From DATHTC01 sp050262775 (GTDB taxonomy: Bacteria; Actinomycetota; Thermoleophilia; Gaiellales; Gaiellaceae): DNA of 6,442 bases. Below, one piece after another: positions 1 to 5,532 of this stretch; position 1 is the stretch's first letter, and the number at the start of each line of letters is the position of its first letter. The notes below the pieces were generated by a model, which saw nothing but the letters and a program-made list of their open reading frames with translations, was not told the origin of the DNA and searched no databases. The stretch spans positions 1 to 6,442 of the forward strand of contig JBLNEO010000055.1 in NCBI GenBank assembly GCA_050262775.1. Direction: 5' to 3'. The position numbers and the translations under genes are program-made.

Positions 1-97
1 CCCCCCCCCCCGGCGGGGTCTCTAGCGTGTCGTGTCTGGGGGGGCCCACTCGGGGGCGGCCCCCGCCGGGGCGGGGGGGGGGGCCGCCGGGGGGCGG
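1..97. other. G/C homopolymer contig end, unreliable sequence
   Basis: This stretch is made almost wholly of C and G runs, beginning with about a dozen C and including an 11-base G run around 73-83. The one less biased patch (about 19-50) matches nothing I recognise. Reading leftward from position 142, the porB frame is clean until about 98 and then becomes runs of Pro, Gly and Arg codons with no resemblance to PorB. I infer a sequencing or assembly artefact at a contig end rather than real genomic sequence. The frame stays open to base 1 only because GC-rich sequence contains few stops. Confidence 0.75.
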
Positions 98-142
98 CGG
101 CGTCCCCTGCTCGTTGCGGACGAGGTTCTTCAGGCGGGACAC
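98..142 (-). CDS. porB: 2-oxoacid:ferredoxin oxidoreductase beta subunit (PorB), N-terminal fragment only
   Basis: This is the start of the thiamine-diphosphate-binding beta subunit, the missing partner of the upstream gamma, delta and alpha subunits. A GTG at 142-140 opens a frame reading VSRLKNLVRNEQGTP before the sequence degenerates. A short lysine/arginine-rich leader of this kind is what I expect ahead of the conserved cysteine-containing PGH...CAGCG region of PorB, but that region is not present. A GAGGTG ribosome-binding site lies 4 nt upstream of the GTG. The start overlaps the end of porA by 13 nt, the same overlap seen between porG and porD. The gene order gamma-delta-alpha-beta is standard. 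The identity rests on context plus 15 residues, so it is likely but not proven. The remaining ~280 residues of a normal PorB lie outside the reliable sequence. Confidence 0.6.
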
Positions 143-1305
143 TGCGCACCTCGCAGTCCGACGTAGCGGGTGGAGCTCGCGCGTTCCTCGTCGAGGAGGA
201 TCTCGCGGATGTCCTCGGGGTGGAGGTCGCGGCCGCCGAGGCCGTAGACGTAGCTGCGCACGGGCCGGCCGAGCACCGCCGCGATCTCCGCCGCGAGGGG
301 CGCCATGCCGCCCGGCGAGTCGGCGCGGTCGAGGACGGCGACGACGGGCGTGCGAAGGAGGGCGGCATGGAGGCGCGCGCGGGGGAGGGGGCGGAACGAG
401 CGGAGCTCGAGCAGGCCGACGGGCTCGCCGCGCTCGCGCAGCTCGTCGACGACGTCCTTGACGGTGCCGCCGGTCGAGCCGAGGCAGACGATCGCGTGCT
501 CGGCGTCCTCGAGCTCGTACGGCTCGATCGCGTGGTACCGGCGCCCGGAGAGCTCCGCGAACTCGGCGGCGACCTCCTCGACGACGCGCAGCGCCGCGGC
601 CATCGCGGCGACCTGCTGGTAGCGCAGCTCGAAGTACGCGTCGGGCATCGCGAACGGCCCCTGCGTCGTCGGGTCGGCGACGTCGAGCAGCGCGTTCGGG
701 ATCGCGTACTCGCCGACGAAGGAGCGCACGGCGTCGTCCGGGAGCAGCGTCACGGGCTCGGCCGAGTGGGTGATCGTGAAGCCGTCCTGGCAGACGAGCA
801 CCGGCAGCAGCACGTCCGGATGCTCGGCGATGCGCGGCGCCATCACCATCAGGTCGTACGCCTCCTGGGCGTTCTCCGCGAACAGCTGGATCGCGCCGGA
901 GTCGCGGACGAGCATCGAGTCGGAGTGGTCGCAGTGGATGTTGATCGGGCCGGAGAGGGCGCGGTTGCCGACCGCCATCACGATCGGGGCGCGCATCGCC
1001 GCCGCGATGTAGACGACCTCGGCCATGAGGGCCAGGCCCTGCGACGAGGTGGCGGTAATCGTGCGGGCGCCGGCGAGCGCGCTGCCGATCGCTGCGCTCA
1101 TCGCCGAGTGCTCCGACTCCACGTTCACGACCTCGCCGTGCGCGCGTCCCTCCGCGGCGAAGCGGGCGAAGCCCTGGATCATCGGCGTCTGGGGCGTGAT
1201 CGGGTAGACGGGGACGACGTCCGGGTCGATCTGGCGCATCGCCTCGGCGACCGCCTCGCCGCCGGTGATCACGCGTGCCGGGAGCGCCTCGGTCGCGGTC
1301 GTCAT
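130..1305 (-). CDS. porA: 2-oxoacid:ferredoxin oxidoreductase alpha subunit (PorA, pyruvate type likely)
   Basis: Alpha subunit of a four-subunit CoA-acylating 2-oxoacid:ferredoxin oxidoreductase, a cytoplasmic enzyme converting pyruvate (or a related 2-oxoacid) plus CoA to acyl-CoA, CO2 and reduced ferredoxin. The 391-residue length fits PorA. Visible family signatures are YPITPQTP at 34-41, ESEHSA at 63-68 (its first Glu is the expected thiamine-diphosphate-activating residue), TSSQGL at 86-91, LRSFRPLP at 301-308, LDRADSPGG at 325-333 and GLGGRDL near 355-361. The frame is open further upstream to an ATG at 1458, but those extra codons shadow porD. The ATG at 1305 is preferred because it overlaps the porD stop as ATGA and begins the conserved domain within about ten residues. 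Its ribosome-binding site is weak (GGTGGCGG), consistent with translational coupling. Substrate could instead be 2-oxoisovalerate or 2-oxoglutarate; the sequence alone does not separate these. Confidence 0.95.
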   Translation of the reverse strand: MTTATEALPARVITGGEAVAEAMRQIDPDVVPVYPITPQTPMIQGFARFAAEGRAHGEVVNVESEHSAMSAAIGSALAGARTITATSSQGLALMAEVVYIAAAMRAPIVMAVGNRALSGPINIHCDHSDSMLVRDSGAIQLFAENAQEAYDLMVMAPRIAEHPDVLLPVLVCQDGFTITHSAEPVTLLPDDAVRSFVGEYAIPNALLDVADPTTQGPFAMPDAYFELRYQQVAAMAAALRVVEEVAAEFAELSGRRYHAIEPYELEDAEHAIVCLGSTGGTVKDVVDELRERGEPVGLLELRSFRPLPRARLHAALLRTPVVAVLDRADSPGGMAPLAAEIAAVLGRPVRSYVYGLGGRDLHPEDIREILLDEERASSTRYVGLRGAQCPA

Positions 1306-1577
1306 TCCGCCACCATCTCGATCGCGCCGACGGGGCAGACGGTCGCGCAGAGCTCGCAGCCCTTGCAGTAGTCGAGGTCGATCCCGGCGAAGGCCGTGCC
1401 GTCGGTGTCGACGGCACCGTCCGGGCAGTAGAGCCAGCAGAGCAGGCAGTCGATGCACGCGTCGACGTCGACGCTCGGGCGGAGCCCCGTCCGCCAGCTG
1501 CCGGTGTGGGGACGTGCCACCTCGCGCGGCCGGACGACGCCGCCGGCGGTCAGCTCGCGCCAGGTCACGCCGCCCAT
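1302..1577 (-). CDS. porD: 2-oxoacid:ferredoxin oxidoreductase delta subunit (PorD, 2[4Fe-4S] ferredoxin-like)
   Basis: Small 91-residue subunit that carries electrons from the thiamine-binding catalytic core to external ferredoxin. Two classical cluster motifs of the form CxxCxxCxxxCP are intact: Cys41, 44, 47, 51 and Cys71, 74, 77, 81, each ending in CP, so two [4Fe-4S] clusters are expected. The first ~35 residues form the usual PorD extension (W6, PHTGSWRT near 23-30), which contacts the core subunits. The ATG at 1577 has a strong GGAGG sequence 9 nt upstream (on the minus strand), inside the 3' end of porG, and overlaps porG by 13 nt. The stop overlaps the porA start as ATGA. Length and motif order are normal for the family and no key residue is missing. 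Confidence 0.95.
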   Translation of the reverse strand: MGGVTWRELTAGGVVRPREVARPHTGSWRTGLRPSVDVDACIDCLLCWLYCPDGAVDTDGTAFAGIDLDYCKGCELCATVCPVGAIEMVAE

Positions 1578-2089
1578 CGCCACCCCTCCAGGACCGCCAC
1601 GCGGACGGCCTCGGCGTCGGCTTTCCTCCCGAGCAGCTCCGCGGCCGCGTCGGCGACGTCCTCGCCGTCGGGCTCGCCGAGGGTCGCCGCGAGGGCGCCG
1701 ACCATGACGAGGTTCGCGAACTTCGAGCCGTGCGCCGCGGCGAGCCGCGTCGCCGGGACGGCCCGGACGCGGGCGCGTCCGAGGTCGGGCGCCTCGTCGG
1801 CGTTGACGAGCACGACGCCCCCGCGTGCCAGCCCCTCCGTCACGTCGAGCTCGTGCAGCAGCGACGGCTCCAGCACGACCACCACGTCGGGCGTCGTGAC
1901 CGAGTCGTGGCGCCGGATCGGACGGTCGTCGATCCGCGTGTACGCGCGAAGGGGTGCACCGCGCCGCTCGGGCCCGTACTCGGGGAACGCCTGGACGCTC
2001 TTCCCCGCGCGCAGCGCGGCGTTCGCGTAGAGCTGCGACGCCGTCTTCGCGCCCTGGCCGGCGCGCGCATGCCAGCGGATCTCCTTCAC
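1565..2089 (-). CDS. porG: 2-oxoacid:ferredoxin oxidoreductase gamma subunit (PorG)
   Basis: Gamma subunit of the same complex, 174 residues, normal length for a free-standing PorG. It helps bind CoA and assemble the alpha-beta core. Visible signatures are HARAGQGAKTA at 7-17 (the family's glycine-rich turn, with Ala where many members have Gly), an EYGPERRGAP stretch at 37-46 and a VNADEAP turn at 95-101. The start is taken as GTG at 2089, not an ATG: it has a GGGAG ribosome-binding site 6 nt upstream, overlaps the upstream flavoprotein stop as GTGA, and places the conserved KEIRWHARAGQG at the very N-terminus. The next ATG lies well inside the domain and would delete the glycine-rich turn. 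The 3' end overlaps porD by 13 nt. Confidence 0.93.
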   Translation of the reverse strand: MKEIRWHARAGQGAKTASQLYANAALRAGKSVQAFPEYGPERRGAPLRAYTRIDDRPIRRHDSVTTPDVVVVLEPSLLHELDVTEGLARGGVVLVNADEAPDLGRARVRAVPATRLAAAHGSKFANLVMVGALAATLGEPDGEDVADAAAELLGRKADAEAVRVAVLEGWRWAA

Positions 2090-3420
2090 GGCGTGCTCCC
2101 GAGCCACGCGTCCACGCCGCGCGCGGCCACCTTCGCGGCGCGCACCGCCTCGACGACCGTGGCCCCGCCGTTGATCGCGTCGCCGGCGGCGAAGTACTTC
2201 GGGTTCGTCGTGCGCCCCGTCTCCGGGTCGACGACGATGCGTCCGCGCTCGAGCTCGAGCCCGTCGATCCAGGCCAGGAACCCGGCACGGGGCTGCTGGC
2301 CGATCGCCTCGACGACGGTGTCGACGGGGAGCAGGAACTCGGAGCCCGGCACCTCCTCGGGACGGCGGCGGCCGCTCGCGTCGGGCGGGCCGAGCTTCGC
2401 GCGCCGGCACTCCACGGCCTCCACGCGCTCCTCGCCGAGGTAGCGCACGGGGATCGTCAGCCAGCTGAAGCGGACGCCCTCCTCCTCGGCCTCCTCGACC
2501 TCGTGGGCGTACGCGGGCATCTCGGCGCGCGTGCGCCGGTAGAGCATCGTCACCTCGTCCGCGCCGAGCCGCAGCGACTCGCGGGCGACGTCGACGGCCG
2601 TGTTCCCGCCGCCGACGACGGCGACGGCGCGGCCGACGGCCGGCGGCTCGCCCGTCTTGAGCCGTTCGATGAACGGGAGCGAGCGCCAGACGCCGTCCAG
2701 GTCGCCGCCGGGGCAGCCCGACTCGGAGTCGTCGCCCATGCCGACGGCGAGGACGATCGCGTCGAAGTCCTCCTCGAGCTCCGCGAGCGCGGCCGGGCTG
2801 TCGATGCCGAGGCCGAGCTCGAAGGAGACGCCGAGCTCCATCAGCAGGCGCGCCTCGTCGGGCAGCGGCTCGCGCACCTGGCGGTACGGCGCGATCGCGT
2901 AGCGCGCGAGCCCGCCGGGCTCGGGGCGCTCGTCGAAGACGGTGACGTGGTAGCCGCGCGCGCCGAGCTCGCCGGCGCAGGCGAGGCCCGCCGGGCCCGC
3001 GCCGATCACGGCGACGTCGTGCCAGTTGTAGGGGAGGCGCTCGCGCAGCGGGAGGTCGGCGGCGAGCGCACGGTCGGCGGCGAAGCGCTGGAGCCGGGCG
3101 ATCTCGATCGGGCGACGACCCTCGTGGGGGAGGATGCAGGCGCCGACGCAGAGCGTCTCGACCGGGCAGACCCGCGCGCACGTCCCGCCGAGGAGGTTCT
3201 CCCCGAAGATGATCTCGGCTGCGCGGTCGTGCTCGCCCGCCGCGATCGCCGCGACGAAGCCGGGGACGTCGACGTCGGCGGGGCAGGCGACCGTGCACGG
3301 TGCGGCGGCGTGGCGGCCGCCGCACTCGAGGCACCGGTCGGCCTCGAGCAGCGCAGCGGGCTCCGAGAGGGGCGGGGCGAGCTCCTCGAAGCCGGAGAGC
3401 GTCTCGGTCGCCGTCGTCAT
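2086..3420 (-). CDS. NADPH-dependent GltD-like iron-sulfur flavoprotein (glutamate synthase beta-chain family)
   Basis: FAD- and NAD(P)H-binding oxidoreductase of the glutamate-synthase small-subunit / NfnB / PreT family, 444 residues and full length. In order: an N-terminal iron-sulfur domain with Cys30, 33, 42, 46 and Cys81, 85, 91, 95, enough for two [4Fe-4S] clusters; an FAD Rossmann motif VIGAGPAGLACAGE at 138-151; an NADPH Rossmann motif VVGGGNTAVDVARE at 268-281 followed by YRRTRAEMPA at 294-303, whose arginines suit the 2'-phosphate of NADPH; and the closing FAD motif AAGDAINGG at 411-419. No glutamate synthase large subunit is nearby. Being first in the por operon and overlapping porG by 4 nt, it more likely shuttles electrons between ferredoxin and NADP(H) for the Por complex; this is inference. 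The ATG has GGAGG only 2 nt upstream, an unusually short gap, with a small hairpin abutting it. Confidence 0.9.
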   Translation of the reverse strand: MTTATETLSGFEELAPPLSEPAALLEADRCLECGGRHAAAPCTVACPADVDVPGFVAAIAAGEHDRAAEIIFGENLLGGTCARVCPVETLCVGACILPHEGRRPIEIARLQRFAADRALAADLPLRERLPYNWHDVAVIGAGPAGLACAGELGARGYHVTVFDERPEPGGLARYAIAPYRQVREPLPDEARLLMELGVSFELGLGIDSPAALAELEEDFDAIVLAVGMGDDSESGCPGGDLDGVWRSLPFIERLKTGEPPAVGRAVAVVGGGNTAVDVARESLRLGADEVTMLYRRTRAEMPAYAHEVEEAEEEGVRFSWLTIPVRYLGEERVEAVECRRAKLGPPDASGRRRPEEVPGSEFLLPVDTVVEAIGQQPRAGFLAWIDGLELERGRIVVDPETGRTTNPKYFAAGDAINGGATVVEAVRAAKVAARGVDAWLGSTP

Positions 3421-3422
3421 TG

Positions 3423-3441
3423 CCTCCGACTGTGGCAGTCG
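3423..3441 (-). promoter_or_regulatory. Shine-Dalgarno with abutting 6-bp hairpin ahead of the flavoprotein gene
   Basis: On the minus strand the leader reads CGACTGCCACAGTCG (3441-3427), a perfect 6-bp inverted repeat around a 3-nt loop, followed by the rest of a GGAGG Shine-Dalgarno (3427-3423), CA and the ATG. The last stem base is also the first base of the Shine-Dalgarno. The arrangement could modulate ribosome access or be a small operator, but with a stem this short chance is a real alternative. Confidence 0.3.
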
Positions 3442-3453
3442 TGCAGCGCCGCC

Positions 3454-3474
3454 GGATCCGCGCCGACGCGGACC
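3454..3474. repeat. Imperfect inverted repeat between the small membrane protein gene and the flavoprotein gene
   Basis: TCCGCG (3457-3462) and CGCGGA (3467-3472) pair around CCGA, and GG/CC at 3454-3455 and 3473-3474 extend the stem past a bulged A. It lies in the 94-bp gap, about 40 nt from the small ORF stop. There is no T-tract on either strand, so it is not a canonical terminator. It might attenuate transcription into the por operon or be a protein site; in sequence this GC-rich, chance pairing is common. Confidence 0.25.
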
Positions 3475-3514
3475 GCGGGCGCGGGAACTCCGTATCCGGG
3501 CCTTCGGGGCGCCG

Positions 3515-3685
3515 TCAGGAGCGGTGCGGCCGCTCGACCGTGCTCGCGGCGTGCTGGCCCGCGAGGTCGACGGCGAGCGCGAAGAGCAGGGCGCCGGCCC
3601 AGAAGTTGACGGGGTCGAAGACGAGCGGCTCCTCGTCGCCGACGAGGTCCCAGATCAGCCAGACGAGGAACCAGACGAGCGTCAT
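3515..3685 (-). CDS. Small hydrophobic protein of unknown function (56 residues)
   Basis: I do not recognise a family. The ATG at 3685 has a strong GAGGAGG ribosome-binding site 5 nt upstream, the best in the window, and this is the main reason to believe the gene. The protein has a tryptophan- and leucine-rich N-terminal stretch (residues 3-15, WFLVWLIWDLVG), an acidic loop DEEP at 17-20, a second hydrophobic segment (NFWAGALLFALAVDLAG, 28-44) and a short polar, basic tail. This suggests a small membrane-associated protein, with one clear transmembrane helix and an N-terminal helix that is short for spanning a bilayer. It is 94 bp upstream of the flavoprotein in the same direction and could lead the por operon. 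The frame continues upstream to an ATG at 3832, but that extension is arginine-rich shadow sequence. Confidence 0.65.
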   Translation of the reverse strand: MTLVWFLVWLIWDLVGDEEPLVFDPVNFWAGALLFALAVDLAGQHAASTVERPHRS

Positions 3686-3855
3686 CGCATCCTCCTCAGA
3701 GGTCGGTGGGTCGCGACGATCGTCGCGTGGGGGCGCCTGCGGCGGCATCGGGACCCGCCCGCAGCACCGGCGCGCGCGACCCGTAGTTGCCCGCGGGCGC
3801 CCTCGGCGGACGACCTGATGACGCGCGCCCACGCGCGCGCAACGCTCGGGCGGAC
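3686..3855. promoter_or_regulatory. Divergent intergenic region between the por-side and sulfur-side operons
   Basis: This 170-bp gap separates the minus-strand small ORF/por genes from the plus-strand osmC/SQR-like genes, so promoters for both should lie here. I could not identify a convincing -35/-10 pair on either strand; the sequence is GC-rich with no AT-rich patch. It contains the 16-bp palindrome at 3712-3727 and a GC-alternating stretch at 3821-3840 just before the OsmC start. The promoter assignment comes from gene orientation, not from a recognised motif. Confidence 0.5.
3712..3727. promoter_or_regulatory. Perfect 16-bp palindrome, candidate operator
   Basis: CGCGACGATCGTCGCG is identical to its own reverse complement over all 16 bases, with no spacer. 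It lies 27 bp upstream of the small ORF start and about 130 bp upstream of the OsmC start. Perfect dyads of this length between divergent genes often bind dimeric regulators. No regulator gene is in the window, so the factor is unknown. With a skewed base composition, chance palindromes are more common than in balanced sequence. Confidence 0.4.
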
Positions 3856-4269
3856 ATGACGTACACCGCGACCGCCCGCTCCGTTCCGGGGACGCTCCGG
3901 CAGGAGCTGCTCGTCGGCGGCCGCCACCGGCTCGTCACCGACCAGGCACTCGAGCACGGCGGCGACGACGAGGGGCCCTCGCCGCACGAGCTCCTCCCGG
4001 CGGCGCTCGCCGGCTGCGTCGCGTTCGTCCTGGAGCGCTACGCCCGCACGAAGGGCTGGGAGCTCGGTGAGGTCGAGGTCGACGTGGAGTACGACCCCAC
4101 CTCGACGCCGAGACACTGCGAGATCGTCGTCTCGACGACGGCCGACCTCTCGCCCGAGCAGCTCGAGCGTCTCGAGCGCGCCGCGGCCGCCTGTCCCGTC
4201 CGGCGGTCGTTCGAGCGCGGCTTCGAGTTCGTCGAGCGGTTCGAGCTCAGGAGCGCGGTCGCCCGATGA
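3856..4269 (+). CDS. OsmC/YhfA-family thiol-dependent redox protein
   Basis: A 137-residue OsmC-like protein of normal length for the family. Members use paired cysteines to reduce organic hydroperoxides or handle other reactive thiol species, usually as cytoplasmic homodimers. The signature PSPHELLPAALAGCVA lies at 41-56 with Glu45 and Cys54. The second family cysteine is Cys113 in AACPVRRSFE, which has the CPV form of the YhfA-like branch rather than classic Ohr. A third cysteine, Cys88, is not expected to be catalytic. The ATG at 3856 is chosen because homology-like sequence begins there; there is no clear Shine-Dalgarno, only GGGCGG close by. The frame is open upstream to 3787, but that extension is arginine-rich and unlike the family. 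The stop overlaps the SQR-like start as ATGA, so co-expression with the sulfur genes is likely. The substrate is unknown; persulfide handling is inference from context. Confidence 0.88.
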   Translation: MTYTATARSVPGTLRQELLVGGRHRLVTDQALEHGGDDEGPSPHELLPAALAGCVAFVLERYARTKGWELGEVEVDVEYDPTSTPRHCEIVVSTTADLSPEQLERLERAAAACPVRRSFERGFEFVERFELRSAVAR

Positions 4270-5522
4270 CCCGGTCGCGGATCGTCGTCCTCGGAGCCGG
4301 CACCGGCGGGACGATCGTCGCCAACCGCCTCCGGCGGCGCCTCGACGCCGACAAGGCCGAGATCCACGTCGTCGACGTCGACGACCGGCACCTCTACCAG
4401 CCCGGCCTCCTCTTCCTCCCATTCGGGCTCACGGACCCGCGCGCGCTCGTCCGCCCGCGCCGCAGCCTGCTGCGCGGCGGCATCGTCTTCCACGAGGGCG
4501 AGACGGCCGCGCTCGAGCTCGAGCGCGCCGAGGTCGAGCTCGCCGACGGCACGCGGCTCCCCTACGACGTGCTCGTGATCGCGACCGGTGCGCGCCTGCA
4601 GCCCGAGGAGACCGAGGGCCTCCTCGCCGACGGCTGGAACGAGCGCGTCTTCACCTTCTACACCGTCGAGGGCGCCGAGGCGCTGCGCGAGGCGCTCGCG
4701 TCGTTCGGCGGCGGGCGCGTCGTCGTGAACGTCGTCGACATGCCGATCAAGTGCCCGGTCGCGCCGCTCGAGTTCGCCTTCCTCGCCGACTGGCACTTCC
4801 GCCGGCGCGGGATCCGCGGACGGGTCGACCTGGTCTACGCGACGCCGCTCGACGGGGCCTTCACGAAGCCGATCGCCTCCGAGCGCCTCGCCGGGCTGCT
4901 CGCCGAGAAGGAGATCGAGCTCGCGACCGAGTTCAACGCCGGCGAGGTGGACGGCGTCGGCGGCACGCTGACCGCGTTCGACGGCAGGACGCTCGACTTC
5001 GACCTCCTCGTCACCGTGCCGCTCCACGGCGGCGCCGCGTTCGTCGACCGCACCCCCGACCTCGGCGACGCGCTCGGCTTCGTCCGCACCGACCGGCACA
5101 CGCTCCGGAGCGCCGCCGCGGCGAACGTGTTCGCGCTCGGGGACGCGACGGACGTGCCGACCTCGAAGGCGGGCTCGGTCACGCACTTCCAGGCCGAGGT
5201 GCTCGTCGACAACGTCGAGCGCTTCCTCGCGGGACGCGAGCTCGCGGCCGACTTCGACGGTCACGCGAACTGCTTCGTCGAGACGGGTCACCGGAAGGCG
5301 CTCCTGATCGACTTCAACTACGACACGGAGCCGCTGCCGGGCCGGTTCCCGACGGCTGCCGGGCCGCTGTCGCTCCTGCACGAATCCCACGTCAACCACC
5401 TCGGGAAGCTGCTCTTCCGGCCGGTCTACTGGCACGGCCTCCTGCCCGGGCGCGACCTCCCCGGCCTCGGGCCGAGGATGCCGACGGCCGGAAAGCGGCG
5501 TCCCGTCTCCGCCGCGACCTGA
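4266..5522 (+). CDS. FAD-dependent oxidoreductase of the sulfide:quinone oxidoreductase (SQR/FCSD-like) family
   Basis: A 418-residue two-dinucleotide-binding-domain flavoprotein. SQR-family enzymes oxidise sulfide or a protein persulfide at an FAD/cysteine centre and pass electrons to quinone at the membrane. Visible features: FAD motif VVLGAGTGGTIVANRL at 7-22; LYQPGLLFLPFG at 43-54, typical of the SQR group; ATGA at 106-109; a KCPVAP cysteine (Cys163); the second FAD motif ALGDATDVPTSKAG at 290-303; and Cys336 in HANCFVE. These are the only two cysteines, and they match the positions of the two essential sulfur-bridging SQR cysteines; the third cysteine of classic SQRs is absent. The C-terminal KLLFRPVYWHGLLPGR (381-396) resembles the amphipathic membrane-attachment helix of SQRs. 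There is no signal peptide, so it is cytoplasmic-facing. AGGAG lies 12 nt before the ATG, which overlaps the osmC stop. The true substrate could be something other than free sulfide. Confidence 0.85.
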   Translation: MTRSRIVVLGAGTGGTIVANRLRRRLDADKAEIHVVDVDDRHLYQPGLLFLPFGLTDPRALVRPRRSLLRGGIVFHEGETAALELERAEVELADGTRLPYDVLVIATGARLQPEETEGLLADGWNERVFTFYTVEGAEALREALASFGGGRVVVNVVDMPIKCPVAPLEFAFLADWHFRRRGIRGRVDLVYATPLDGAFTKPIASERLAGLLAEKEIELATEFNAGEVDGVGGTLTAFDGRTLDFDLLVTVPLHGGAAFVDRTPDLGDALGFVRTDRHTLRSAAAANVFALGDATDVPTSKAGSVTHFQAEVLVDNVERFLAGRELAADFDGHANCFVETGHRKALLIDFNYDTEPLPGRFPTAAGPLSLLHESHVNHLGKLLFRPVYWHGLLPGRDLPGLGPRMPTAGKRRPVSAAT

Positions 5523-5532
5523 AGGGACTGCC

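Noticed and set aside
220..1371. Long plus-strand ORF (383 codons) opposite porA and porD
   Set aside because: Shadow of porA on the other strand; composition is Arg/Ala/Asp/Val-rich with no domain, and the minus-strand frame carries clear PorA motifs.
1565..3334. 589-codon minus-strand ORF suggesting a fusion upstream of porG
   Set aside because: Only the last 174 codons are PorG; the rest is an arginine-rich out-of-frame reading of the flavoprotein gene, and a GTG with its own Shine-Dalgarno starts porG.
3501..3514. Possible terminator with a TTCG loop just after the small ORF
   Set aside because: The stem pairs for only about three bases before a mismatch and there is no T-tract.
1954..3609. 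Long plus-strand ORF (551 codons) opposite porG and the flavoprotein
   Set aside because: Stops are rare in GC-rich antisense frames; the protein has no recognisable motif while the opposite strand has intact FAD, NADPH and iron-sulfur signatures.
3821..3840. Tandem ACGCGCG-type repeat just before the OsmC gene
   Set aside because: Two imperfect 10-base copies of alternating C and G, easily produced by composition; no sign of a larger array.
3818..3859. 13-codon leader ORF ending in an ATGA overlap with the OsmC start
   Set aside because: No clear ribosome-binding site, an Arg/Ala-rich peptide typical of chance GC-rich frames, and no regulatory codon pattern.
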